The notes: generated by a model not told the origin, from the sequence alone. A DNA stretch of 64,000 nt from Bradyrhizobium arachidis (GCF_015291705.1 NZ_CP030050.1:8308001-8372000); one strand, 5' to 3'; shown: positions 47,014 to 57,176, counted from the first letter of the stretch. Numbers and translations: made by a program.

Positions 47014-48204
47014 TCAACGGAAGCCGATCGACAGCCAGGGCACGGCGGCAACAATCAGTGTGCCGATCAGGAGTGCGACCATGTAGCCCACGATGGGCTT
47101 CATGCCTTCGTCCGGATTGATGCGGCTGATGGCGCAGGCCGCGTAATAGCCGACACCGAACGGGGGCGCGAACAGTCCGATGCCCATGGCGAGAACGACG
47201 ACCATCGCGTAGTGGACATCGTGCAACCCGACCTGCCGCGCGATCGGGAACAGGAGCGGACCGAACAGGACGATGGCAGGAATCCCTTCCAGCACACTGC
47301 CCAGGATCACGAAGGTCACGATCGTCACGACAAGGAAGACCGGAACTCCGCCCGGAAGGGTGGTCATGAACCTGGCCGGAGAGGCAGAAAATCCCGATTG
47401 GGTCAGCGCCCAGGCCATGCCTGGCGCCGCTCCGATGATGAGCAGAATCGCCCCTGACAGAGAGGCTGTCTCGACCAGCATCGGATAGATGCGGCGCCAG
47501 TCGAACTGGCGGTAGATGAAGAGACCCGCGCAGGCCGAGTACAGGATGCCGATGGTGAGACCTCCGTTGCCGTCGCGACGCCTTCGACGACGGCGGTCCG
47601 GATCACGAATGGCAGCGCGATGGCTGGTATCGCAATGACAAAAGCGTGGCCGATCTGCCGCCCCGTCGCCCGCTTGACGTGAGACAGGTCCTCGCGGCGG
47701 TATCGCCACCACACCACGGCCGCGAGCATGACCGCGAGCACCACGCCGGGAAGCAAGCCGCCGGTGAACAGCGCCGAGATTGACACGCCCGTCACCGAGC
47801 CGATCGTGATCGGGACCAGCGAGGGCGGGATCGTCTCGGTCTGGGCGCCAGTCGCCGCGAGAAGCGCAACGAGGTCTCCCGGTTTGGCCCCGCGCTGCCG
47901 CATCTCGGGAAACAGGACAGGAGCCACCGCAGCCATGTCCGCTGCCTTGGAGCCGGAATGCCCGAGACCAGATACATCGCTCCGACCAGCACGTAGTGCA
48001 ATCCGCCGCGCACGTGGCCCAGGAGGCAACTAACCATGGCGCGCGCCATGCCCGTCATCTCGATCAGGAGGCCGAGAAAGACGAAGAGCGGCACGGCGAG
48101 CAGGAACAGGTGGCTCATGCCCTCGTCCATCCGTCCGATCATCACCACGTCGGGCGTGCTGGTCGTCAAGGCGAGATAGCCGACCGTCGCAAGACCAAAT
48201 GCGA
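47014..48204 (-). pseudogene. TRAP transporter large permease (DctM) with frameshifts
   Basis: DctM-like membrane protein broken over three frames: HLFLLAVPLFVFLGLLIEMT near the start (frame A, to about 47955), MRQRGAKPGDLVALLAATGA and QTETIPPSLVPITIGSVTG (frame B, to about 47560), and [20 protein letters not shown] plus [20 protein letters not shown] (frame C, to the stop at 47014). Two frameshifts disable it. Its N-terminus is joined directly to the truncated dctP, so dctQ and the dctM start were deleted. Confidence 0.8.
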
Positions 48205-49008
48205 ACGCGACCGCGTCACGATCTCCTGCACGTCCTTCGGCAGGCGCTCGAAGGCGCGCTTGTTGCCAAGGATCCAGTAGCCGTCCCAGACGTGCCCCGT
48301 CAGGCTGCAGGTGCTCTGCACTTCATAGATACGGGCGGTCGGGATGATTGGCAACGGATTCTCCTGCCCGTCAACAACCTTGGTCTGCAACGCGGAATAG
48401 ACCTCGTTGAAGTTGACCGGCGTCGGCCCGGCGCCGAGCGCCTTAAAGAGCGAGGTGAGCAGCGGCGCGGGCGGAACGCGGATCTGGAAATTCTTCAGAT
48501 CATCCGGCGTCCGCACCTCACGACCGGACGAGGTCACCTGTCGGAAGCCGTTGTCCCAGGCCTTCGACACCGCCATGATCGGTGTCTTGGCGATCTGCGC
48601 CCGGATGTAGGTGCCGAGGTCGCCGTCCATCGCCTTCCATACGCTGTCGTAGTCGGTGAATGCGAAGCCGGTGTTCACGATGCCGGCGCTTGGCACCAGG
48701 GTGGCGAGGATCGAGGACGATTGGTTGAAGAACTCGACGCCGCCGCTGCGAACTTGGGTCAGCAGCTCGGTGTCGGAGCCGAGCTGATTGGCCGGGAACA
48801 GTCTGATCTCCAGCCGGCCGCTGGTCGCTTCGCGGATGCGGTCGATGCGCCCTTATATTCACCGGATGAGTGGGATCCTGTCCGGTCGCGAACTTGTAGA
48901 CGAACTCGGCGGCAGATATCGGGCGGGTCAGAATCCCGCAGAGAGGTACGGCACTGGCCGCGAGCAACATCGAACGGCGGCTGATGCGTCCGGGCTTCGA
49001 GACAGTCA
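48205..49008 (-). pseudogene. TRAP transporter solute-binding protein (DctP), frameshifted and truncated
   Basis: The start at 49008 gives a Tat-like signal (SKPGRISRRSMLLAASAVPL) and FVYKFATGQDPTHPVNI; the frame then shifts near 48855 and continues as REATSGRLEIRLFPANQLGS and TELLTQVRSGGVEFFNQSSS to DVQEIVTR near 48205. The last 30-40 residues are lost where the gene fuses to dctM. One frameshift and one deletion, so the protein is not functional. It lies upstream of dctM in the usual order. Confidence 0.8.
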
Positions 49009-49189
49009 TGTTTTTCCTCCTGATCCTGTATTGACGTTGTGCCGGCTGCATGAGCCGGCGCTGGTTTTCAGCTGTCCGGGCTCTTCGACCGCCCGCATTC
49101 GCGCAACAGCCATCGCTCGTCCGCCGCAACATGCAGCGGGCGGAACTCTTCACTCGGATTTGGCCTGACTGACGGTTAGTGCCGGTGCG

Positions 49190-50200
49190 CTAAAGCCACT
49201 GCTTGATCTGCCTTGCGACTTCGGCGCTGGAAATGCCGTAGCGGTCGTGCAGCGTCGGAAGTGCGCCGGCGTCAAGAAATTCGTCCGGCAATGCAATCTG
49301 GCGGAAAGGCGGATGGACGCCTGAACGCATCAGGAGAACGGCGACCGCCTCGCCGAGACCGCCAATCGTCGTGTGGTTTTCGGCAACGACGACCAGGCGG
49401 CCTGACTTGCCGGCTTCACGCAGTATCGTCTCGGCGTCGAGCGGCTTGATGGTCGGAACGTGGAGCACCGCAGCATCGACACGGTCGTTCTTCAGAGTTT
49501 GCAATGCCTCGAGCGCACGCATGGTCATGATGCCGGATGAGATGATCAGAACGTCCTTCCCGTCACTGATCAACTTGGCTTTGCCGAGCTCGAACTTGTA
49601 GTCGTATTCGTCCAGCACGACCGGCACCTGGCCACGCAGCAGACGCATGTAGACCGGCCCCTGATGCGCCGCGATCGCGGGCACCAGTTGCTCGATTTCA
49701 TGCGCATCGCAGGGGTCGATGACGGTCATGTTCGGCATGGCGCGAAACAGCGCGAGATCCTCCGCGGCCTGATGGCTCGGTCCGTAGCCCGAGGTCAGCC
49801 CGGGCAATGCGCAGACGATCTTCACGTTGCGGTCTTCCTCCGCGATGGTCTGGTGGATGAAGTCGTAAGCGCGCCGCGATGCAAACACCGCGTAGGTGGT
49901 TGCGAATGGCATGAAGCCTTCGGCGGCAAGGCCTGAGGCCGCGCCGAACAGCAGCTGCTCCGCCATGCCCATCTGGTAATAGCGGTCCGGAAATTCCTTC
50001 GCAAAGATGTGCAGGTCAGTGTATTTGCCGAGATCGGCCGTCATGCCGACCACATCGGGGCGGCTGCGCGCGAGCTCGACGAGCGCGTGTCCAAACGGCG
50101 TCGGCTTCGCTTTCTGTCCCTCGACCGCGATCGAGGCGATCATGGCTGAGGTGGTCAGGCGCGGCTTGCCCGGTTGGGGCGCTGATCTGACGGTCTTCAT
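49190..50200 (-). CDS. Transketolase, C-terminal (pyrimidine-binding) subunit
   Basis: 336 residues from the ATG at 50200, overlapping the N-subunit gene as ATGA. VGMTADLGKYTDLHIFAKEF, YYQMGMAEQLLFGAASGLAA and CALPGLTSGYGPSHQAAEDL are the Pyr-domain landmarks with the conserved Glu in MAEQ; DALIISSGIMTMRALEAL-like sequence leads the C-terminal domain. Split transketolases act on two-carbon ketol transfers. It would pair with 50197-51039. Confidence 0.9.
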   Translation of the reverse strand: MKTVRSAPQPGKPRLTTSAMIASIAVEGQKAKPTPFGHALVELARSRPDVVGMTADLGKYTDLHIFAKEFPDRYYQMGMAEQLLFGAASGLAAEGFMPFATTYAVFASRRAYDFIHQTIAEEDRNVKIVCALPGLTSGYGPSHQAAEDLALFRAMPNMTVIDPCDAHEIEQLVPAIAAHQGPVYMRLLRGQVPVVLDEYDYKFELGKAKLISDGKDVLIISSGIMTMRALEALQTLKNDRVDAAVLHVPTIKPLDAETILREAGKSGRLVVVAENHTTIGGLGEAVAVLLMRSGVHPPFRQIALPDEFLDAGALPTLHDRYGISSAEVARQIKQWL

Positions 50201-51039
50201 GCCTGCCTCCCGGCTTCCAGCGCGGCCAGCGCGAGCTGCCATTCGTGCTGCTCGACGCGCATGAAATGGTTCTTCTCGCGCTGCTCCAGGAAGGGAACGC
50301 CCTTGCCCATCAGCGTGTCGGCGATAATCATCCCCGGCTTCGGCGCAGGATGAGACTTGGCGGCATCGAACGCGGCAACCACGGCATCGAGATCATTGCC
50401 GTCGATCCGCTGCACGAACCAGCCGAAAGCCTGAAGCTTCTCGACCAGCGGCTCGAAGGCCATCACGTGCGTCGAAGGACCGTCCGCCTGCTGATTGTTG
50501 ACGTCGACGATGCCGATCAGATTGTCGAGCTTGTAATGGCCCGCCGACTGGATGGCTTCCCAGACCGAGCCCTCGTCGAGCTCGCCGTCCGAGAACAACG
50601 TGTACACCCGCGCCTCGGACTTCTTGCGCTTGAGCCCGAGGCCCATGCCGACGGCGATGCTGAGCCCAAGCCCGAGCGAGCCGCCCGACATTTCCATTCC
50701 GGGCGTGTAGGAGGCCATGCCCGACATCGGCAGGCGGCTCTCGTCGCTGCCATAGGTTTCGAGTTCTTCCTCGGGGACGATGCCCGCCTCGATCAAGGCC
50801 GCGTAGAGCGCGATGGCGTAGTGCCCGTTGGAGAGCAGGAAGCGGTCCCGCCCCTCCCATGACGGATCTTCAGGCCGGTAGCACATCGCGTGAAAATAGG
50901 CCACGGCGAGGACGTCCGAGATGTCCAGCGCCTGGGCGATATAGCCCTGGCCCTGGACCTCGCCCATGCGCAGCGCATTGCGGCGAATGTTGTAGGCGCG
51001 GTCCGCCAGCTTGGGCGTGTTGGTCAGCGTTTCCATCAA
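50197..51039 (-). CDS. Transketolase, N-terminal (TPP-binding) subunit
   Basis: 280 residues. DRFLLSNGHYAIALYAALIE, GSLGLGLSIAVGMGLGLKRK and YTLFSDGELDEGSVWEAIQS with VDVNNQQ give the TPP-Mg motif (SDGE...NN). The start may be Met1 or Met2. The gene lies 21 bases after the SDR, so SDR and transketolase pair form an operon, likely for a ketose or hydroxy-ketone. Confidence 0.9.
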   Translation of the reverse strand: MMETLTNTPKLADRAYNIRRNALRMGEVQGQGYIAQALDISDVLAVAYFHAMCYRPEDPSWEGRDRFLLSNGHYAIALYAALIEAGIVPEEELETYGSDESRLPMSGMASYTPGMEMSGGSLGLGLSIAVGMGLGLKRKKSEARVYTLFSDGELDEGSVWEAIQSAGHYKLDNLIGIVDVNNQQADGPSTHVMAFEPLVEKLQAFGWFVQRIDGNDLDAVVAAFDAAKSHPAPKPGMIIADTLMGKGVPFLEQREKNHFMRVEQHEWQLALAALEAGRQA

Positions 51040-51060
51040 TCTGGACCTCGTCTTGCCGGC

Positions 51061-51810
51061 TCAGTGGATCAGCATGCCGCCGTTGACGTCGATCACGGCA
51101 CCAGTCACGTAGGCGGAGAGATCCGAGGCCAGGAAGGTGTAGATGCCGGCGACGTCGTCCGCCGTGCCAAGACGATTGAGCGGAATGCCTTCCAGGATCT
51201 TCGCCCTCATCTCGTCGGTCAGCTTGCCCGCGGTGATGTCGGTGCCGATCAGACCGGGCGTCACGCAATTGACGCGGATGCCGTCCGGACCGAACTCACG
51301 GGCCATCGCCTTGGCGAGACCGAGCACGCCAGCCTTGGCCGCCGAATAATGCGGGCCGCCAAAGATTCCGCCGCCGCGCTGGGCCGAAACCGAGGACATG
51401 CAGGCGATCGATCCGGACTTGCGCGCGCGCATGTGCGGGATCACCGCTTGGGAGAGGAACAGAATGCCCTTCAGATTGACGTCCTGGATGCGATCCCAAT
51501 CAGCCGGCGAGATATCCAGGAACTTCACCGGCTGGGTGATGCCGGCGTTGTTGATGAGAATATCGATGCTTCCGAAGGATTCGATCACGCGAGCGACGGC
51601 CTGCTCGCAGGATGATTTGTCGGCGACGTCGCATCGCAGCCCAATGTGGGACCTGCCAAGCGATGCCGCGGCGTCCGCCGCCGTGCTCGCGTCAATGTCG
51701 AGAATGGCGACCCGAGCGCCCTCGGCGGCGAACCGCCGTGCCGTGGCCAGCCCGATGCCGTGCGGCGATGCCGCGCCCGAAATGATGGCCGTCTTAGCGC
51801 TGAGCAGCAT
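51061..51810 (-). CDS. SDR family oxidoreductase
   Basis: 249 residues from the ATG at 51810, with GGGAGGG 6 bases upstream. ISGAASPHGIGLATARRFAA carries TGxxxGxG in an unusual Ser-Gly-Ala form, NNAG is present, and catalytic Ser/Tyr/Lys lie in MSSVSAQRGG...HYSAAKAG. It resembles polyol or 3-oxoacyl dehydrogenases. It is divergent from the LysR gene 110 bases away, so it likely starts the transketolase operon. Confidence 0.87.
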   Translation of the reverse strand: MLLSAKTAIISGAASPHGIGLATARRFAAEGARVAILDIDASTAADAAASLGRSHIGLRCDVADKSSCEQAVARVIESFGSIDILINNAGITQPVKFLDISPADWDRIQDVNLKGILFLSQAVIPHMRARKSGSIACMSSVSAQRGGGIFGGPHYSAAKAGVLGLAKAMAREFGPDGIRVNCVTPGLIGTDITAGKLTDEMRAKILEGIPLNRLGTADDVAGIYTFLASDLSAYVTGAVIDVNGGMLIH

Positions 51811-51920
51811 CAGTCCCTCCCGTAGATTGTTTTTCCTTGGCAAGGCTAGGAATGCCCCGCGGACACGCAACAGACAAACGCACAGTTGTCACGGATCGAT
51901 GAATTTGGTTCACTTATGGA

Positions 51921-52817
51921 ATGCTGTCGAATGTCCCGATATCGGCAATTCGCGCGTTTGAAGCCGCTGCTCGCACGGGATCGTTTCGCGATGCGGCGAA
52001 TGAACTTCACTTGACACCGAGTGCAGTCAGTCATGCCATCCGCAAGTTGGAGGACACGCTTCGGACCGTATTGTTTGAGCGCAGCGCGCGATCCGTGCGG
52101 CTCACGCCAGCCGGCGAGAATCTGATGCGCCACACCGGAGCGGCTTTCGACCAACTCCGCCGCGGTCTCGAGGAAGTCGCCGCGCGCGGACCGCAACTGG
52201 TGCGCGTCCACTCAGCTCCGAGCTTTGCCGCGCAATGGTTGGCACCGCGGCTTGCACAATTTCTCGCCGCCTATCCGAAGCTCGAGGTTCGACTGGCTGC
52301 AAACACGGACTACGTGCGTTTCAGCAATGACGATTTTGATATCGACATTGTCTATGGTCCGCCGCGTGCTGAGGGCGTCGAAATTGTTCCTCTCCCCGAG
52401 GAGACGGTCACCCCGCTCTGCTCCCCGGCGCTTGCAAAGTCAATCAGGAATGCTGCCGATCTCCTCGATCGAACCCTTATCCGTTCCGACGTGAAGCAGG
52501 TTCAGTGGCACCAATGGTTCACTGCGAACGGATTGGAAGCACCTGCGCTCCACGGGATGAGGTTCGATCGCAGCTTTCTTGCAATCGCAACGGCTGCGGA
52601 GGGATTGGGAGTAGCGTTGGAATCAACGCTCCTGGCCGAACGCGAACTGGCGAGCGGGCGACTAGTTGCGCCGCTCGCAGCGCGAGCCAACGATATCCGC
52701 TACGTCGGCCATCGTCTGATCTACCCGCGCGCCAGCCGACAGAGATCTGCGGTACGAGCCTTCGCGGATTGGCTCGTGGCGCAACTCGCTGGCGCGACCG
52801 TGGGTTCCTCGCTCTAA
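51921..52817 (+). CDS. LysR family transcriptional regulator (GcvA-like)
   Basis: 298 residues. The HTH is at the N-terminus (AIRAFEAAARTGSFRDAANE, LHLTPSAVSHAIRKLEDTLR), and the effector domain (VRVHSAPSFAAQWLAPRLAQ, VTPLCSPAL) has the GcvA pattern. It is divergent from the SDR/transketolase operon and is the probable activator. The 110-base spacer must hold both promoters. Confidence 0.9.
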   Translation: MLSNVPISAIRAFEAAARTGSFRDAANELHLTPSAVSHAIRKLEDTLRTVLFERSARSVRLTPAGENLMRHTGAAFDQLRRGLEEVAARGPQLVRVHSAPSFAAQWLAPRLAQFLAAYPKLEVRLAANTDYVRFSNDDFDIDIVYGPPRAEGVEIVPLPEETVTPLCSPALAKSIRNAADLLDRTLIRSDVKQVQWHQWFTANGLEAPALHGMRFDRSFLAIATAAEGLGVALESTLLAERELASGRLVAPLAARANDIRYVGHRLIYPRASRQRSAVRAFADWLVAQLAGATVGSSL

Positions 52818-52999
52818 TATCGAAGTCAAGCCGAGCAGCCCGCAACCAACCAAGCGTGCGGCTGTTTTGCGTCTCGAGCTCCGATGGTCGCGTCTTCAGC
52901 GCATCGAAGTCGGCGCCCAAGCAAACGGGCCTCCATAAATCCTCACAATCGTATCAGTCGTGCCCATTATCCGAGGTGCCACCATCGGGGTGGCGGAAG

Positions 53000-53037
53000 A
53001 TCGTAGATTGGCGTGCAAAATCGTACGATTGGTAGCG
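53000..53037. repeat. Dispersed repeat (copy C)
   Basis: ATCGTAGATTGGCGTGCAAA then ATCGTACGATTGGTAGCG. It matches 45762-45799 at all but a few positions, including GGCGTGCAAAATCGTA. No flanking direct repeat was seen. Confidence 0.6.
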
Positions 53038-53642
53038 AGCGCCGCGAGGGCGCTAGCTCTGAGACGTCGTTTCAAAGCATCGCGGAGCAGCTCAATGCAG
53101 CAGGTATCGAATAGCTGGATCGATGTGTGGAAGATTGAGGCTGAGCGAGCGCTGTTCGTCGGAGGGGCGCTGAGGAACTACTATGCGCGTGCTGAAGGAG
53201 GAGCGGGGCCGCGACCATCTGCCGAAACAGGAATTGGGAATGGACAAGGTCGTCTGTATTGAGGGCGCGCTTCACAATGGCGGGCTGCCGAGCTTTTGGA
53301 GTGAGCCCAGCGAGCGTACTCCGATGACGAAGGCGCGAGCGGGAGCACGGCGCGGTGGCGTTCGCCAAAGGAAACCGGCGAGGCGGGTAGTCGCACTGAG
53401 TGTTCGGCGCATATCGCCCTGGCCGCAAGTGTTCCTGGTATTGCGAAACGTTGAAGAATACTCCTCCTCCCCAAGCACGCGGCCGTGGCGGTTTGCATGC
53501 TGATCTCCTATCGAGCTGATTAGGCTCCATAGGAAAGACCGAAATCATGCTCAATTCGCCAGCCGGACGTCGTCCGAGAATCCCATAGATACAGGCTCCT
53601 TTTCCTGCGAGCTGCGCACAATCACGGGGGTGTGCCTAATCC

Positions 53643-53667
53643 CGCTTATGTGAGATTTACATAAGCG
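53643..53667. repeat. 25-bp inverted repeat, possible recombinase core site
   Basis: CGCTTATGT-GAGATTT-ACATAAGCG: perfect 9-bp arms around a 7-base spacer. The layout (two inverted arms, short central region) is that of a tyrosine recombinase site, but it also fits a hairpin. No intact integrase is nearby, only a remnant at 57.6-58.3 kb. Confidence 0.4.
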
Positions 53668-53831
53668 CGACGACCGGCCCTTCGCCGGGTTCCCGCCGCC
53701 GGCAGCGGTGATTAGGCCTCGAGCGACCCACGAAGCGAACATCCCCAGATGCATCTGGCGGTCTTCGCCGGCGTCCTGCAAGCCGGTTGCTACAAAGCCG
53801 ATCAGAGAATTTTGCCTGCCGTTTATTGTCG

Positions 53832-53882
53832 GCGTCAGCTTACGGACAGCTAAGCTGCTTATCGGCGGCGTCAGGTCTAATG
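53832..53882 (+). promoter_or_regulatory. tts-box-like promoter before putative effector
   Basis: GTCAGCTTACGGACAGCTAA at 53834, then GTCAG again at 53870. Rhizobial tts boxes, bound by the type III secretion activator TtsI, have this two-half form (GTCAGCTT...AGCTA then GTCAG). The fit is by eye and imperfect in the middle. It ends about 40 bases before the ATG of the effector-like gene. Confidence 0.5.
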
Positions 53883-53921
53883 ACCTGAACACAATGCAAC
53901 AGCCATAGGAGTGTGGTCGCC

Positions 53922-54731
53922 ATGGGCGGTCGAATTAACAATTGGTCGGATGCTCCATCCGCTGATGAGTATCATTACGCGAGCTCCCCGGAGCACAGGA
54001 ATGCTGACTATTTCGCGGACGCGTTCGGTAGAATGGGATTGCAGGATTCGGGTGCCAGCTCATCCTCGCAGCCGAGTTATTACCTCACTTCAAGATCTCC
54101 CGTTGTTGAGATCGACCAAGCCGAATTCCGGGAACGGGTGAGGAGTTTTCATGGTGACGAGATCAATCATATCGCCAACAATCCGCAGGAATACTCAGAA
54201 TTTGTATCCGAAAGAGCCAGGCGCACCGCGGATGTCGCTAGCAGTTACGCGATCCGAAGGGATTCTGATGCCGCGCGATATTACAGCTACCAACTGGGAA
54301 ATAGGAGCGTCGGCCTCCAACGAACGGAAGCCGGATTTCCTATGGCGGCTGAGTTCACCAGCCAACGGTGGGGAGAACAGTTCCCCGGACGAACTGACGT
54401 CACATCAATCGTGGATTTTCAGGTTGCTCATCCGCTCGTCGGCAACGCCGGCGATATTCTGCTTGAGCACCAACTACAGCAAGACGGCGAACGGCCGCTG
54501 GTGAACTGGCGTCCTGCCAATGATGAAGCGAGAGCCCGTGCAGAACAAATGGGCTTCGTTCATGTAGATCACAATGATATGGTACTCGATCCCACCCAGT
54601 CCAGACAGTGGAGATACAGGGATGGTGAATGGCAACGTGCAACCAATTCTCCGATGTATCTCTCCAAAATCAAAACGCCGAGTGATGATGAACCTTCACC
54701 AGAGTCCGATTCGGATGGAGACTTTATGTGA
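53922..54731 (+). CDS. Putative type III secreted effector, NopP-like
   Basis: 269 residues from the ATG at 53922, with AGGAG 10 bases upstream; a GTG at 53913 leaves only one base to the ribosome site. The N-terminal 60 residues are polar and Ser/Asp/Tyr-rich (NNWSDAPSADEYHYASSPEH), as in secretion signals. The rest is soluble, with no membrane segment, and contains MGFVHVDHNDMVLDPTQSRQ, a region I associate with rhizobial NopP. The tail is acidic (SDDEPSPESDSDGDFM). NopP affects host compatibility of Bradyrhizobium on soybean. The family assignment is from memory; the tts-like box is independent support. Confidence 0.55.
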   Translation: MGGRINNWSDAPSADEYHYASSPEHRNADYFADAFGRMGLQDSGASSSSQPSYYLTSRSPVVEIDQAEFRERVRSFHGDEINHIANNPQEYSEFVSERARRTADVASSYAIRRDSDAARYYSYQLGNRSVGLQRTEAGFPMAAEFTSQRWGEQFPGRTDVTSIVDFQVAHPLVGNAGDILLEHQLQQDGERPLVNWRPANDEARARAEQMGFVHVDHNDMVLDPTQSRQWRYRDGEWQRATNSPMYLSKIKTPSDDEPSPESDSDGDFM

Positions 54732-54909
54732 CGTGAGATCTCCACCAATCGATTGAGGTGGAGCAGGAGCGCAGACCAACCGACACCTGCGGCTTACGAT
54801 CGAGCGTTGGACGGAACGAAGCCGAAGTCAAATTCGGCTCAATCCGGAGGTGCGCTACTGACCGCACCGCGGCGGTTTAGGAGAGTTGGTGCCTGTAACA
54901 GCAAAAAAG

Positions 54910-54936
54910 AAAATCCCGGCTTCCAACCGGGGTTTT
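54910..54936. terminator. Bidirectional intrinsic terminator
   Basis: AAAATCCCGG-CTTCCAA-CCGGGGTTTT: a 10-bp stem with A run and T run, one wobble pair, between the effector-like gene (ends 54731) and the convergent small gene at 55004. The strongest terminator in the window. Confidence 0.8.
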
Positions 54937-55003
54937 CGACTTTGGCCCGGGCGGGAGAAGCGGATTGCCTATGGCATGCGCGAGCGTCATTGCGTCCGCG
55001 CCA

Positions 55004-55315
55004 TCAGAATTGCGGGTACCACGCATCATCATCGGGCAGCTCCCATTCCCGCAGTCCGGCGACGTATCTGGTCAGAGCGATCACGCCCGTGATCGTGGCT
55101 GGCTTCGACCGAATGAGCACATTTGCATGCTCCGTGAGAGCCAGGTTCGTTTGGCCGGTGACTTCGTCGGCGGCAGCAAATTCGGCACCATCAGCCGAAA
55201 GCGACGCCGCCGCATCGTAGTGCGCGGACAGCTCGCGGTGGCGCTCGATTACTACGAAGATCAGATCCCGATCGGCTGCAGCAACCGAAGGCGTGTAAAT
55301 TTCTTGCGATGACAA
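55004..55315 (-). CDS. Hypothetical protein
   Basis: 103 residues, largely helical (LIFVVIERHRELSAHYDAAA, DEVTGQTNLALTEHANVLIR, ATITGVIALTRYVAGLREWE). I recall similar small proteins with ALAATVPTTTAGLAALLAYV-like text in Bradyrhizobium genomes, of no known function. The terminator at 54910 just downstream supports it as a real gene. It may be truncated at the C-terminus. Confidence 0.5.
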   Translation of the reverse strand: MSSQEIYTPSVAAADRDLIFVVIERHRELSAHYDAAASLSADGAEFAAADEVTGQTNLALTEHANVLIRSKPATITGVIALTRYVAGLREWELPDDDAWYPQF

Positions 55316-55964
55316 TGTTGGCCCCGAGCAAATATGAGGGGCCCGTAGCCCTTACGGGGGAAGGCTATGAATGTTTGACCGTCCGCAGGCACTACACGTA
55401 ACTTCAGATCGAGCGTGAGGGCCGCCATGCCAATCCTTTGAACGGGAAAATTGAAGGCGCCCGAAATCGTCGAAGAATCCAAACAGGCTAAATCTCACCA
55501 AAGCCGTCGGTCGTGTTGCAGACACCCATACGGAGTCAACCGACGCAGCCGCGACGTTAGCAGCGCTGTCATGACTAAAGTCGGCGCACATGACTCGGTG
55601 GGCGCTGGTTTTCTGCGCAGCCAAGCGCTGTCAGTGTGATCATCGTCGATCCGATCTCGGCGTATATGGGCGGCAGCGATGGCAACGGCAACGTCGAGAC
55701 CCGGGAAGTCCTGGAGCCGTTGGCTCGTTGGCCGACATGGCTAACCGCCTGGGCATCGCCGTAGTCGCCGTGACGCACCTCAACAAAGCTGGAGGTGGGA
55801 GCAAACGGAGCGCCCTGAACCGGTTCGCCGGGTCGGTTGCGTTCGTGGCTGCAGCTCGAGCTGCGTTTGCCGTGATTGAAGATCTCGATGACGACGAGCG
55901 GCGGTTCTTGCTCCAGGCCAAGGACAACCTGGGGAAGAAGTGCAAGGGGCTGACCTTTCGGCTC

Positions 55965-57176
55965 TAGTGTCCCGAGTCACAAGTTCGCAATCGTAGATTC
56001 GCGTTAGGTTCGCGTCGCTGTGCCAGAGATGGCGGCTTCAACAGCGACGGAGGATATGATGGCGGCCCAGCGACTTGTCCCCTTGATATTGAGCGATGAT
56101 GAGCGTGCTGAGCTTCAGTCGCTGACAATGCGGCGAAAGACGGCGCAGGCGCTGGCTCTGAGAGCCCGGATCGTGCTGACCTGCGCGGAAGGCGGTCAGA
56201 ACAAGGAAGTGGCGGCCAAGCTGGGCCTAGAGCGGGGAACGGTAGGCAAATGGCGGCGGCGGTTTGTGGAGCAGCGCGTGGCCGGGCTGCACGATGAGCC
56301 GCGCTCGGGGGCGCCGCGCACCATTGACGATGGTCGCATCGAAGCCGTGATCGTGAGGACGCTGGAAAGCTGCCCAGAGAATGCCACTCATTGGAGTTCC
56401 CGCGGCATGGCAAAGGCCAGCGGCCTTTCGGTGTCGACGGTGCAACGTATCTGGCGGGCCTTCGGGCTCCAGCCGCACCGGCTGGAGACATTCAAGCTCT
56501 CGACCGATCCGAACTTCGTGGCCAAGGTACGCGACGTCGTCGGCCTTTACGTCTCGCCGCCGGCACACGCCATCGTTCTGTGTGTAGACGAAAAGTCGCA
56601 AATCCAGGCGCTGGACCGCAGTCAGCCGATGTTGCCGATGCGTCCCGGCCAGCCGGCCCGAAGGAGCCACGATTGCAAAAGGCACGGCACCACATCGCTG
56701 TTCGCCGCCCTCGACATTGCGACCGGACGGGTTATTGGCAAGTGCTACGGACGGCACCGTGCCGCCGAGTTCCGCAAGTTCTTGGACGAGATCGAGGCCG
56801 CTGTGCCGCGCCAACTCGACGTCCATCTCGTCATGGATAACTACGCTACCCACAAGACCCCGCTGATCCGGAAATGGCTGGCTAAACGGCCGCGTTGGCA
56901 TGTGCACCTGACCCCGACCAGTTCGTCATGGCTCAATCAGGTCGAGCGCTTCTTCGCGCTTCTTACCGATAAGAAGATCAGGCGCGGTGTCTATCGGAGC
57001 GTAGCCGCCCTTCGGGCGGACATCGCCTCGTTCATCGAACGACATAACGCAGATCCCAAGCCGTTCCGATGGACAAAGTCAGCCGATGACATCCTTGCTT
57101 CCATCGAACGCTTCTGCCGTTACAATGCCCCGGTACAACACGAGGCGATGTTGCGAACTTCTGGTTCAGGACACTA
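55965..57176 (+). mobile_element. IS630-family insertion sequence
   Basis: A 1.2-kb element. The ends are 26-bp imperfect inverted repeats: TAGTGTCCCGAGTCACAAGT at 55965 and, read on the other strand, TAGTGTCCTGAACCAGAAGT from 57176; both continue TCGCAA. TA at each border is the duplicated target of this family. It contains one transposase gene and splits the ATPase remnant. Confidence 0.9.

Larger units (their letters stand above)
52818..53830. other. Gene-free stretch with repeats and a 25-bp palindrome
   Basis: About 1 kb with only short overlapping frames. It carries the dispersed repeat copy C (53000-53037), the inverted repeat at 53643-53667, and from 53100 sequence that may be insertion-element debris (frame at 53183 has no known match). 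No gene can be defended. Confidence 0.5.

Noticed and set aside
46394..47086. Plus-strand frame in the MmsA remnant
   Set aside because: The minus strand carries the recognisable aldehyde dehydrogenase fragment; this is its shadow.
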